Assembly (NCBI GenBank): GCA_963082975.1
Contig: OY720350.1
Coordinates: forward strand, 4,502,597-4,566,596
Reading direction: 5' to 3'
DNA length: 64,000 bases
Origin: Labia minor
Lineage: Eukaryota; Arthropoda; Insecta; Dermaptera; Spongiphoridae
Each line of letters begins with the position of its first letter. The first letter of the stretch is position 1. Made by a program: the position numbers and the translations under genes. The notes below the pieces were generated by a model, which was given only the letters and a program-made list of their open reading frames with translations, was not told where the DNA came from and ran no database searches. Shown one piece after another: positions 36,018-46,500 of the stretch.

Positions 36018-36508
36018 GAAAATTTTTTGATGAAATAAATAGCCAATCAAATTCTTCAATTCCCATTGACGTGTTCAAAAATAGCCAATAAGACAACAAT
36101 TACACTGAAAAGATCCCTCCGTTTGATAAGATCCCTCTTGTTTGTTGCTAGGGATTAAACTGTTTTTGTCATTTAACAAATAGTAATCCTTTGCATTTTA
36201 AAATGTCATTTTCACGATATGGTGACGATTAATGTAATTATTTTAAAAAATACTCCAAAAAATACTTTATCAAATAAGAAATACATTTGGAAATTATTTA
36301 TGAACTTTTGCAACACCAGAAATTATAAATTAGATGGACTTCGTACTGTAAGTAATAAAAATTCTGCCAAACACAAATTCTTTACAAATTTAAATTTTCT
36401 CACCGAATGTTCCTCGAGCATTGATAAATACTTATAATTTTATAACAATTACCTCAAGCATGTTGCTTACAGGAAACAGCCCTCCGCCTTCGGCGTCGGG
36501 CTTTTTCC
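36018..36508. mobile_element. Hairpin-ended element, copy 2, different interior
   Basis: Left 46 bases and the block 36429-36468 match 27741-28055; after TGTTGCTT it runs into AGGAAACAGCCC and GCCTTCGGCGTCGGGC, the counterpart of the other copy's loop. The interior (36064-36428) is unrelated to copy 1. It contains a 72-codon plus frame (36219-36437, NTRNYKLDGLRTVSN) that I do not recognise and that could be a captured or transposase-derived fragment. Confidence 0.65.
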
Positions 36509-37845
36509 AAACATATCTATTTATTTATTTTTTTTATAAATTTAAATGTCGATCTAAAAGAAGAATGTTTGCCTGTTTGTCTGACTAATTTATGGTGAGT
36601 TCACTTTCTTTTTTTTTTTTTTTTGTTCTTTTTTTGAATTCTTTTCACACATCATAAGAAAGGAATTCATTTTGATTTCTTTGATATTTTCGGGATTTAC
36701 CAGTGACAACGTACATACCAAAAAGTGAATGTGAATTCTGACGGAATGGGAAGAGAGTTAAAATGGATGGAGTGGGATGAAATAGGTATGAATTTATTAT
36801 CCTTTTCTCTCTTCCTTTCTTTCTTGTGTGTGTTTCTTGAAATAGAACCAACTACCTCCAATAACAATGTCATACGATAAATTAACCCTCCTGATGAAAG
36901 GTGGTGTGTGAGTGGTTTTTTTTTTTATCTTTATATTCATTTTAGTAGTAGTATTTCTTTTGTTGTTTTAATGTTGATTGCTATGTTGTTGTTGTTTTTG
37001 TTATTGTTACTGTTGCGGCAGTGGTTTTGCCATTCTTGTTTTAACGATCTGAGTATAAACACACAGGTTTGTGAATATGAAAGCTGCTACTGCTGCTGCT
37101 GAGGTGAATTGACGATTCTAAGTAAATGTGAAAAAGGTGTATGTGTATGAGTGTATGAGTGTATGAGTGTGTGTGTGTGTGAGAGAGAGAAAGAGAGAGA
37201 AATGAATGTGTGAAGAAAAGTATGAATATATATATATATGTGTGTGTGTGTGTGTCAATGAATACTACTTCCAATTGCCTTTATTCAACCATCATTTAAT
37301 GGACCCTTTCTTTTCAACATTTGGTTATACTAGTATTTTATCAGTTGTCATTCCCCCTCTCGCTTTCTCTCTTTGTCTCCACTTTATATTTCCTGGTTTA
37401 TCACTTGAAAATCATAACAAATCTCACAAAATCATCCACTAAAATGTTAAAGCAACAAAATGTTTGTATATAACCTGTGAGATGTAACATCCAATCGTAT
37501 ATATATATATATATATATATATACTATCTACTAAATGTAATCAACCTGATCAACACACTCGAGATTTTGTTTTGCCACCAACGGATTAATGAATGATTTG
37601 TTAATAAATAAATCAACTTATCAATAACGATTTCAGATGATATTATGATACGTACAAATATGAAAACAAATATTGTTCAAAAAAGAAGATAAAATAATAA
37701 TTGATTTCAAATAAATAAACAATAAAATTGAAAATTTATTACAATCAAAAAGATTAAGTTTGTATATTTAAATACGAGTATATTCAAAGAAACAACTTAA
37801 AAAGTTAAAGAAAAAAAAAATCAATCCTTAATTTTACTTTAAATC
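36509..37845. other. Spacer dominated by simple repeats
   Basis: T runs (36608-36630), GTT/GCT trinucleotides (36960-37100), GT and GA runs (37139-37200), GT run (37238-37254), AT run (37498-37521). Open frames of 64-78 codons here are translations of these tracts, not genes. Confidence 0.7.
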
Positions 37846-38820
37846 TAAATTTGACATTCAATTTCATGTCATTGCTTATTCGTTCTTGTTGCACACTTTT
37901 CTTATTTTTATAATCACCTAAATAAACAGAATGTGATTTAGAATGATTTTTTTCCCAGAAAGAATCTTAAAAATAGTAAATTTAAATAAACTTATTTATA
38001 AGTATATATCATTTTAATGTAATAATAGAAATGTTATATAATTGAAATATATAAAATTCAGCGATTCAATCAAGATGAAATTTTATATATAGCAGTTTTA
38101 TACAATTTTTAATCATGTGAAAAATTATCAAACATATATCTTTATTACTATCTACTCAAAGATAGTATTGCGATCACGAAAATTTTTAATGTCGAGATTT
38201 TGATATTTTTATACGTTTTGAAGGTCCCTGGGTCATTTTTACTAAGTTTGTGTGTGTGGGTGTATGTATATAAACAAAATTAAGCAAAAACGTTTTGAAA
38301 TTTGGTACACGGGCATTATTCAAAATATGTTTTTCATTTTTTTCCTTTAAAGTGACCGTAAAAATAAAGTTATATGTTTGATAGTTTTTCACATGATTAA
38401 AAATTGTATAAAACTGCTATATATAGAATTTCAACTTGATTGAATCGCTGAATTTTATATTTCAATTATATAACATTTCTATTATTACATTAAAATGATA
38501 TATACTTATAAATAAGTTTATTTAAATTTACTATTTTTAAGATTCTTTCTTACCTAACTAAATATAATGATAATAATTTGCTTATAGTATTGAATGAAAG
38601 AATGAATGAATATATTCTACGTAGATAACTGGTATGAATAATAAATTTCAAAAGAATTGAGATGAGAGAAGAAAATGTAAGGGAAAAGAGAAAAACTATA
38701 AAAATCTTCCATTTCGGGGATGAGATTCTTTTTATTTAGGTGATTATAAAAATAAGAAAAGTGTGCAACAAGAACGAGCATCGATAAGCAATGACATGAA
38801 ATTGAATGTCAAATTTAGAA
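37846..38820. repeat. Large imperfect palindrome
   Basis: Two pairs of inverted arms share one centre near 38255. Inner arms: about 37956-38145 with 38361-38550. Outer arms: 37846-37926 with 38731-38820. Matching is close across A/T-rich and mixed sequence, for example TTGACATTCAATTTCATGTC against its complement near 38800. The right arm has about 180 extra bases (38551-38730). The central 215 bases are a HINE fragment, and the inner parts of both arms are HINE sequence too. Confidence 0.9.
38146..38452 (+). mobile_element. HINE copy at the palindrome centre
   Basis: Starts TACTATCTACTC, continues through GATCACGAAAATTTTTAATG, a short GT run (38250-38270), and AAAAACGTTTTGAAATTTGG with an internal deletion. 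It ends near the internal hairpin at GAATCGCTGAA. The 3' AT-rich part and terminal hairpin are missing. Confidence 0.85.
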
Positions 38821-38895
38821 TGAAATGAGTTTAAACAAAAAAACAAAGTAAAAATATAAAATGTATTATTACTAACTCTATAATCACAAAATAAA

Positions 38896-39060
38896 CTGGA
38901 GTGTCTCCACTCTTCTTTCTCGCAAATTTGAATTGGATTAAATAACATAATATATTATATTTAAATTAAATTAAATTTAATTAAATTATAAATTAAAATT
39001 TATTAAATAATATTTATTAAATCAGCGCATGTTTGACTCTTTGTTGATGGCGAGATAGTA
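38896..39060 (-). mobile_element. Mini-HINE, internal deletion derivative
   Basis: Begins with the complement of the 3' hairpin (CTGGAGTGTCTCCACTC), then TCGCAAATTTGAATTGGATT, the AT-rich 3' part and CTCTTTGTTGAT. There it joins directly to the 5' terminus (complement of GGCGAGATAGTA). About 165 bases against about 500-580 in full copies. Confidence 0.92.
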
Positions 39061-39065
39061 AAAAA

Positions 39066-39195
39066 TCATTTCTATTATACCCGTACTATCTCAAGTTAAA
39101 ATTCCAATAAGTACTATTTTTATTTTTATTTTTTTTTGTAATTTTCTTAATCTTCAATTAATATTGTTATCTACATATGTTATCTACATATGTTA
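39066..39195. repeat. Two-copy dispersed repeat, copy 1
   Basis: ACTATCTCAAGTTAAAATTC, then TTGTAATTTTCTTAATCTTC and ATTGTTATCTACATATGTTA, match 58920-59042 collinearly. Class unknown. Confidence 0.7.
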
Positions 39196-39389
39196 GTAAT
39201 ACTTTCTATAAACCTAACATATGTAAATAAGTTATGTATTGATATTTTTACAATAATAAATACATAAATCTAACAAGTGATTTTTGGGATGATTTGATTT
39301 TGATCAGAGATTGAATTCAAATACACACAGAAGGCATTTCATTGTTTTGTGGTGTGTGTGTGTGTGTGTTTGTTGGGGATGAGAGCTGA
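39196..39389. other. AT-rich spacer with GT run
   Basis: GT microsatellite at about 39351-39369. No gene recognised. Confidence 0.4.
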
Positions 39390-39760
39390 GTGAGTTGACT
39401 AGGGGCCAGAAACGGGATTACGACAAGGGAAAGAGAAAGGATGCCGGTATGCATATCCGCCCTTCCGGGAGATTTGGGGAAAGGGCGATGCTAGGACAGG
39501 ATACCTATTTTTGGGTCAACTGCGACTTTAACTGGGCCCCATGTGGTTCAGATAACAGCATCCAGGACAAGGAGCAGAACAAATTGCTCTACAAGCCACA
39601 CAAAGGCAGATGGCTACCCCAATACAGCATACGACACTGTGAAAAAAAAGAGAGAGAGAGAGAAGACAGGAAAAAAACAACTAATATCTATAAATGAGAA
39701 ACACAGAGTGAGAGAGAGAGAGAGAAAAGAGGAGGGTCACAAACTTTAAAAGAGATAACA
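39390..39760. other. GC-richer island with a 100-codon frame
   Basis: The most codon-like island of the window. The plus frame 39395-39697 begins MTRGQKRDYDKGKRKDAG and passes through HIRPSGRFGERAML and GQDTYFWVNCDFNWAPCGS before running into a GA microsatellite (39648-39668). The first 80 residues are not low complexity, and the DNA is far richer in GC than its flanks. No family is recognised. It has no visible splice or promoter context and may be a relic or a non-coding element. Confidence 0.3.
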
Positions 39761-40271
39761 CCGGCTGGCATATATTTTGTCAAAAATTGACAAGAAATTT
39801 ATCAAAAGTATTAAACATAAATGAATCTACGTGTACGTATATTGAACAGAAAGAAAAATTTGAATTTTTACATAAAAATAAAAATAAAAAAAAAAAATGA
39901 AAAAGATAAATTATGATAAATTATTTGATTTTTTTTTTTTTTTTTGAAAAATCAAATGAAAATATAGAATGTTCTTTTTGAAATATATATATTTGATAAA
40001 ATGTAGAATTTTTGTAGAACTATTGTACATATGGTAAGTATATATTTAAATTGTTAAAAAAGACAAAATTAAATTTCAATTACAATTACATGCTCTCTCT
40101 ATACTTCTTATTTTATCAAAATTAAAATCTTTTAATAATAATAATAATAATTGTGTTCTTATGATGGATGTTAGTAGTTATTGGTTCATGATTAAAGAAA
40201 ATGAAATTATTTTCAGTAATTATATATTGATAAAATAAAATTCTTTATAAAATTATTTATTACCTGAAATA
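39761..40271. other. AT-rich spacer
   Basis: AAT run 40134-40150; otherwise A/T tracts. No gene recognised. Confidence 0.5.
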
Positions 40272-40273
40272 TA

Positions 40274-40784
40274 ACATGGGCTGGGATTTTTTCAATAGGT
40301 GACGCAACTAGAAAATGAACATGACTCATTTCGAGAGGCTCATCTGTCACTAGTTTATGTATGAAAGTATGAAGTATCATGACATTTTGTCCATTCGTTT
40401 TCAAGCTACAGTCGTTTTCGACTTCATAAGAAAAATGGAAAAACAGGAAAATCACGTCTTGATAAACGGTTGTTCTCGAAGGAGCAGATGTGGGATAACA
40501 TTCCTGCAACCACTGCAATGATTGTTTACAAGTTTTTCCCTTTAAAAAACATCGTTTAATCAAGACGCGATATTCTTGTTTTTCTATTTTTTTTATGAAG
40601 GCGTTCTTTTGTAGCGTCACTCAAACGACTGTAGCTTGTAAACGAATGGACGAAATGTCATGATACTTCATACTTTCATACATAAACTAGTGACAGATGA
40701 GCCTCTCGAAAAAAAAAAAAATGAGTCATGTTCATTTTCTGGACGCGTCACCTATTGAAAAATCCCAGAACTTTTCAGCCCATT
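40274..40784 (-). mobile_element. Fold-back mariner derivative with long inverted arms
   Basis: Bounded by TA at 40272-40273 and 40785-40786. The arms (about 40274-40418 and 40622-40784) are near-perfect inverted copies of about 145-160 bases, including ATGGGCTG, TTCAATAGGTGACGC, GAGAGGCTCATCTGTCACTA and GTATGAAGTATCATGACATT. Small differences include a 12-base gap near the left end and an A13 insertion in the right arm. The unpaired centre of about 200 bases encodes the start of a mariner transposase on the minus strand. Confidence 0.9.
40430..40620 (-). pseudogene. Mariner transposase N-terminal fragment
   Basis: The minus-strand frame reads KKIEKQEYRVLIKRCFLKGK, TCKQSLQWLQECYP and SAPSRTTVYQ. 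This is the first helix-turn-helix of a mariner transposase: RxLIKxxFLKGK followed by SAPSxxTV. After SRTTV the usual WYxxFKxG is replaced (QDVIFLFFHFSYEV), and the frame runs into the left arm. No catalytic domain is present, so it could at most bind ends. The frame opens with GTG; no ATG is present, so the 5' coding end is probably lost. Confidence 0.85.
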
Positions 40785-40786
40785 TA

Positions 40787-41236
40787 GTATAGTATTTCGT
40801 TCAAAGAATTTTGTTTTTCTTTTAATTTACAATAAAAACTTGAAATATTAATATTATAATAAAAGAGTATTTTGAGGTTTAGAATATATAACTCATATAT
40901 AGATTATAATGTGTGGTATTTATTGTCTTTTAGGTTTTACACACACTCCAACATTGAGTGTATCACTATTTACTACGTAGTTAATAGGGCAGTTAATTGT
41001 AAACAGAGGCAGAGAGAGCTTCGTCTGAATTTCAATGATAATTTAGCATCTACGAACAAATGATGATGATGATGATGATGATGATGAGTGTTAATATTGT
41101 CAAATTATTGTTTAGACAAAATTGATTGAACTAAAATCTTCGAGCATTTCTAATCTTTTAATCACTGTATATCATCACCATTTTTATCTGTAGAATATTC
41201 TGCAAAATAGATTCCCTAAAGGAGGACGATTGGTCA
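40787..41236. other. Spacer with ATG microsatellite
   Basis: ATG run at 41060-41087. The 63-codon plus frame 40872-41063 is unconvincing. No gene recognised. Confidence 0.5.
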
Positions 41237-41244
41237 CCTTAAGT

Positions 41245-42085
41245 CAGGGATGGCAAATAGGATTTGGTCAAAATACCAAAATAAACTAAATTTAAATACA
41301 ATTTTTTTCGCGTGCCCGTTTACCTTTTATTTATATGCATTTTTAATGGATTATAATAATTGATAAAAATACAATAAAAAAAAGGAAATAAATTGTAATA
41401 TTAGAGATCATGTGATAACATTAATTAAATATAATAATATATAATATCATAGAAAATTCTTTATTATTAAAATCCTGAAACAAACTATCAGCCGCGTTTA
41501 ACATAACCGTTTTTATAAACTCCTCATCAGAAAATGGTTTTGATTTCGTAGCAATCAAATAAGAAATTACAAAACTAGCTTCCGTAACATTGCTGTTGAT
41601 TTTTACAAATTTTGATAATAAATTGGATTGATTTTCAGCTATCTCTTTAACCGTTGAGAAATTAGTTCTTTTCTTTCTTCAATATGTTTTTCGGCGATGT
41701 TTTTATGGTTCGTTTCAAAGTGTCGCTTAATAGAAGACGTTCGACATACAATAATTTCAGAGCACAGTTTTATCTCCATGTTTAAAAAAAACCGTAATCA
41801 GCCGTCCAAGAGGATCCAAAGCTTCGAATATCTTGAACTTTTTTTTTTGGTACCATTTTAATTCAAAAAAAATTTTAATTTAAAGTTAAACACAAATTTA
41901 AGTAAAACTAAAAACTCATTAAAGAATATATAAGAATTACATCACAATTATATATATGTACATATGCAAAGGCAGCTAGAAAAAAAACAGAAACTACTTT
42001 AAAATAAGGAATATTTTTACTTAGTTTTTGAAATTTTTTGACGTGCCTCAAATTTTTTTCGCGTGCCATGTAATTGCCATCCCTG
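41245..42085 (-). mobile_element. hAT transposon deletion derivative (Buster-type)
   Basis: 841 bases with termini CAGGGATGGCAAATAG and, complementary, CAGGGATGGCAATTACATGG. A perfect 8-base target duplication CCTTAAGT lies at 41237-41244 and 42086-42093. The inside carries the amino-terminal part of a hAT transposase on the minus strand; the catalytic RNase H-like part is deleted. Confidence 0.95.
41425..41865 (-). pseudogene. hAT transposase N-terminus (BED-finger type), broken
   Basis: Starting from an ATG at about 41860, the minus strand reads a lysine-rich start. It then gives WTADYGFF and, in a shifted frame, LCSEIIVCRTSSIKRHFETNH, a degenerate BED zinc finger with the C...H...H pattern ending IKRHFETNH. 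Downstream another frame gives STVKEIAENQSNLLSKFVK, ASFVISYLIATKSKPFSDEE and FIKTVMLNAADSLF. That SFxISxLIAxxxKPFSDxEFIK signature is typical of hAT transposases related to ZBED/GTF2I-repeat proteins. Several frameshifts; not functional. Confidence 0.87.
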
Positions 42086-42093
42086 CCTTAAGT

Positions 42094-42499
42094 ATAGGTA
42101 ATTTTTGTTTTATTTGTTTTTTTTCCTTTTATCTTTTCTTAATAACTATATATATATATATACTCGCAGATCGAAACAAAAGATATTTACGAGTATGAAT
42201 ATAAGTAGGTATATTAATCAGGTTAATTAATTTAGTATTCAGAATTGATATATTAATATCACATATATTTACATTTTCTATATCTCTCAATTTTATTTAT
42301 TTTTTTTTTTTTGACAATCGTTGACGAGTGTCTTTTGTTTTATATATTTTCCTATAAATAAATATAATATATATATATATGTAGATAGATCTCTGTAAAG
42401 AATTCTATCTGCGTAGCAGGATGATGCATGTTTTTACTCATTTGTCATCATATTTTTTTTTTTAAAAACAACTTAAAAAAAAAAAACTGAGAAAAAAAA
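42094..42499. other. AT-rich spacer
   Basis: TA runs near 42150-42162 and 42367-42380. No gene recognised. Confidence 0.5.
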
Positions 42500-43126
42500 G
42501 AATGAAAGCCCTAGTGAAAAGTGTCGTATGGATAGTGAAGAGTTAGTTGAATAAGAGAGGGGGGGTGGTAGAAAAAGATAAGTAAGACTAAAGGGGAAGA
42601 AAGAAGAGGAAGAAGAAGAAGGAGGAAGAGGGGGGGAAGGGTAATTTTACTGAATTCATATATACGAACCATATACATATACATATAACACAATTTTGTT
42701 TGAAACGTGAGACATGTTCGAAACAGCTGCTTAGAAAGCGATTTGTAATGGAATGGTCGGAAAGTGAGATGACACCTTTGCTAAGATCTTCTTCTCCCTT
42801 TAGGAAAAGACATTTATACACCACGACACACTCATTTACAACTTATTCATCCATTTCCGTCTGTTCTATAGGATTTCAATATCCATCAAATAAATATCTA
42901 GAAAAAGAATATAAAAAACAAAGAAAGAAAGAAAGAAAAAAAGCAAAAGAAATTATGCCTTCTCAAACAAATCATAGAACTTTCCTATTACTACTACGAC
43001 TACTAAGAAGAAGAAGAAGATTGAATGAATGTATAAATTTGTTTTCGATTAAAATCAAGAAATCAAAAAAAAATTATTAAGCAATTGTATAATTTTCATT
43101 GGATTCGAATTGATTATTAAAAAAAG
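42500..43126. other. Purine-rich block with overlapping chance frames
   Basis: 42540-42650 is a GA/G-rich tract (G7 runs). A 126-codon plus frame (42700-43080) follows, with a less repetitive first half (MKRETCSKQLLRKRFVMEW) and a Lys/Arg-rich second half generated by GAAA and AGA repeats. I see no domain and do not call a gene. Confidence 0.4.
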
Positions 43127-43630
43127 CTGGAGTATCTCCACTCGACTATCTCGCAATTTGAATTGGATTAAATAACACATATATTATATATTTAAATTAA
43201 ATTTAATTAATTATAAATTATAAATTAAAATTAATAAATAATAATATTTATTAAACCAGCGCATGTTTGGCTCTTTGTGGATGACACCACGTCACGTGCT
43301 GGCGTGTGAGATTTGCAGTGTTAAAAAATTAATTCTGGTACTTTCAATCAAGCTGAAATTCTATATATAACAGTTTTATACAATTTTTAATCATGTGAAA
43401 AACTATCAAACATATATCTTTATTTTTACGGTCACTTTAGAGGAAAAAAAATCAAAACGTTGTAGGTAATGACCCTCTTCCGGTTGAGCTACATTTCTCA
43501 AAAGTTGATAGAAAACTACGAATATTGAATAATGCCCAGGTACCAAATTTCATGATTCTAGCTCAAACCGTTTTTTAGTAATCTTGTCTACATACACACA
43601 CACAAACACACACACTCTGGCGAGATAGTA
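43127..43630 (-). mobile_element. HINE, full-length copy
   Basis: Complete on the minus strand. The 3' end is the complement of CTGGAGTATCTCCACTC (43127-43143), followed by CGACTATCTCGCAATTTGAA, so GCGAGATAGT precedes the hairpin. The 5' end is the complement of GGCGAGATAGTA at 43619-43630. ACTATCTCGC at the 5' end and GCGAGATAGT at the 3' end are perfect complements. A short CA block (43592-43614) sits at the family microsatellite site. Confidence 0.95.
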
Positions 43631-43636
43631 AAAAGA

Positions 43637-43676
43637 TAGAATGTCCCGATTTGGTGTTTTCAAAATATGGTCACCT
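43637..43676. mobile_element. DNA-transposon-like end, second copy
   Basis: GATTTGGTGTTTTCAAAATA and the flanking bases match the right end of 9121-9290. Confidence 0.5.
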
Positions 43677-43972
43677 TACTATACTACAATAATACAAGAT
43701 TTGTTTAATAAATTCCTTTTTTTTAAAAAAAAACATAAGAAGAAAGCAAATAGTTTTATTGGAATTAAATGATTTTTTTAGACATTGAAATATTATTGAG
43801 ATAAAGCAGGGGTGGCCAACACGTCGACCGAAAAGGCTTTAAAAGTAGCCCGCGAAGCCAAAGTTGGACAATTTGTTATAACTTAAATAAATGTTTGAAA
43901 TTCTTAATTCTATAATTTAATCTTACAATAATAAATTATTTGTGAAACATACACATAGTTTGGCCACATCTG

Positions 43973-44039
43973 ATATATACAATCATTTATATTCTGAAAT
44001 AATTTTATACAAATGAATATATAATTTTAGCCTTTCTGA
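43973..44039. other. AT-rich spacer inside the nested region
   Basis: No recognised content. Confidence 0.3.
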
Positions 44040-44300
44040 AAGTGTTCAACCAGAATTTCGTTTACAGAGTCTAAATTTTCACTCCGTAATAACAGTTTTT
44101 GACAATGAATTGAAAACATGCATACATTCCATTTCATGTTTATACTAGAAGCATCATCCTCAAATTAATTAGAAATGTATTTAATCACTTCCTCTATTGT
44201 GCGCAGTTTGAGATCTCTATGTAATAGTCTAACTGGTAGATACCGAGGTGCCTTAGGATATTGTTTTGGGTCCGCTGTAATTTAATTATATTGGATGCTC
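44040..44300 (-). pseudogene. Non-LTR (Jockey-like) ORF2 C-terminal fragment
   Basis: The minus strand reads DPKQYPKAPRYLPVRLLHRD, LKLRTIEEVIKYISN and then a stop. An arrangement of PRYxPxxxxHRDLxxxTIEEVI is common at the extreme C-terminus of insect non-LTR reverse transcriptase proteins. About 70 further residues in the same frame follow (FEDDASSINMKWNVCMF and on) and are not recognised. No catalytic motif is present. Confidence 0.45.
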
Positions 44301-44689
44301 TTTAAAATAGATGGAAATCTTTTTTTTGACAAAAGTAAATATGGTTTTTTACATAATTTTATGTTAACTTAACTCACATTCGATTCGTCCATTTTAATAT
44401 AATATTATATAGGAGTTAGAAATTTTTAATCCAATAAAATTATTTCCTTCCTTTTCAAGTAATTTTTATGTTATTTTAAGTTATTTATTTTTGAATATAA
44501 AATTTGAAAATAGAATAGAATAGCAGGAAAATGTTTCAATGTTAAAACACAAAAAAGAAGGGATGATTGGGATGGAAAAGTTGGTTAAATCGATTTATTA
44601 AAATGATTCGTATTAATTTATTTGTCGTATAATACGTAGTATAATTAATTTGTATATAATTTCATTTAACGAAGGGGAAATAATATAAT

Positions 44690-44825
44690 TTATTTTGAAA
44701 ATAAAGTCAAAGGCAGTTGAATCTCATCCATTGGGGGCAAGCAATGCAGCATTGCTATGGTGTCCCCTTCAAGGTCACCGAGAAGCAAAGCATTGGAGGT
44801 GGGGGCGAAATTTATTAAATATATA
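44690..44825. other. Structured GC-richer block before the Helitron
   Basis: AGCAATGCAGCATTGCT (44740-44756) is a perfect 7-base-stem hairpin, enclosed by GGGG and CCCC that could extend it (44731-44770). GGTCACCGAGAAGC follows. The 83-codon frame across it runs into the Helitron start and is not a gene. Confidence 0.4.
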
Positions 44826-45910
44826 TCTTATCTTATCTTCTTATACGAGTAAAAATTGTTTGTTTGTTTCATTGTTCTCAAAAACCGCTCTAACGATTTT
44901 TTTGAAATTCACAACAGAGATAGTATTTATAAATGTATATATGTGACGTCACAACCACCGCCTGTGAGATATATACATATCTATTCTTAAAATAAAATTA
45001 AAAATATTTATATTATATTCATATATTTGATTTTTTTTTATTTCATTAATAGTTTTACATTTAAATTATTTGAAATTGTTTCACACAACGTTTAAAAGAA
45101 GATTTATCTTTATATTCGATTCGATATATAGTAGGAGAATTAAATGACGTTATCAATTTATTATACTCCGGTAAATATTATAAAATTATATATATTATTA
45201 TTGTAAATGTTATATCTATCTATATTATATAATGTGTCCCTTCATACATTTTGAATTCACCCATAATATATCTTATATTCATATATACTTACTTGAAAAA
45301 AATTTAAAAAGTTTTAAAAGTTTTTTTTTAATATTTTATGAATTCAAATCGTCAATTGAAAATGAAAATCCAATTATGAGATCAAAATTAAAATTATTTA
45401 TACATATAATTTTGAATGTTTTCGTGTATTATAAATAAAAACAAATATAGATATTCTTTGGATGACAAATTCCAATTTATATGATCTTAATATATTTTTA
45501 TAAAAAGGCCAATTATATATATATGCAATTACAACTGTAGTGTCAAACACTGATTTTGAATTTGGCGACATATAAGATCATTGACTGGGCCGCTACCCAA
45601 GGAGTGAAAATAGTGTCGAATAGAAATAGACGATATTACTTGGATTAATCTTATTATATTATTATACAAGTTCATTCATTTTAATCAGATTGATGCAAAT
45701 GTGTAACATTTAATAATTGTAATAAATAATTAAAGAATTGTATATCAATATTTTTCAAAGGGTAGAGCGAATGCTCGGTGTCCCAGGTATTAATATTACC
45801 AGCCAAATCCAATAATAATGAATCATTTTTTTAACTTAAGTCCCGAGCAAGGCTCAGTGGCCCGGTATATATTATAAAAGTGCAATGTGGGTATGTTTTG
45901 TGGAGGTAAA

Positions 45911-46222
45911 GGTTCTAAGGAAACAAACATACTATCAACAAAGCTCAGGGCCAGACACTCAAGTGCTGCGGAGTTCATTTGCAATCCCCATGTTTTTCCC
46001 ACAGCCAATTATATGTTGCATGTTGTGAGTATGTGATTACACAAATTGGGAAAAAATCACTCGAAATGCAATTAAACAAAAAAATTGAAAAGTTAGGCTA
46101 AGCAGACGTTTTAAATATTATAAGAGATTCGGCAATTGCAATTACAGATAGCGAGGAAAAATTAATGGAGGTTCTAAGGAAACAAACATACTATCAACAA
46201 AGCTCAGGGCCAGACACTCAAG
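45911..46222 (+). repeat. Exact 53-base direct repeat pair
   Basis: 45911-45963 and 46170-46222 are identical (GGTTCTAAGGAAACAAACAT through CCAGACACTCAAG). The second copy is in phase with the reverse transcriptase fragment; the first is followed by unrelated sequence. This indicates a recent local duplication or template switch. Confidence 0.9.
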
Positions 46223-46500
46223 AAATTAATAGTGATAAGAAAAAATATTTAGTGACAAAGAGGAACAGTATTAACATACAAAATCTTAATATACAAAATG
46301 TAAAATTTGAATATGTAGAAAAATTGAATGTAATCACGAAGGATAATAATATTTGAGAAGAATTTAAATCGAGGTATCAATCGGGAAACGCCTGTTATCA
46401 TGCAGTAAAGAGGCTTATCTCATCAAAATTATTATCAAAGGGAATCAAGACGCATAGGAAGGGACGTAAGAGAGATGGGACAAAGGCTCAGAATAGGGAC
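46090..46500 (+). pseudogene. Non-LTR reverse transcriptase fragment, copy A
   Basis: Reads VLRKQTYYQQSSGPDTQEIN, SDKKKYLVTKRNSIN, then FEYVEKLNVITKDNNI and a stop. In the adjoining frame it continues EEFKSRYQSGNACYHAVKRL, ISSKLLSKGIKT. The order KYLVxxRN...FEYVEKxxxx...SGNACYxxxxxLxSxLLSK matches the thumb and post-catalytic region of insect non-LTR reverse transcriptases. The catalytic YxDD part is absent. It lies inside the Helitron. Confidence 0.75.

Noticed and set aside
42700..43080. 126-codon plus frame as a gene
   Set aside because: The second half is produced by GAAA and AGA repeats, no domain is visible and there is no transcriptional context.
43807..43972. A self-contained 166-base hAT MITE
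   Set aside because: It has both termini, but the 8 bases after it (ATATATAC) do not match AGATAAAG before it, while those at 50717 do. Kept only as the alternative reading.
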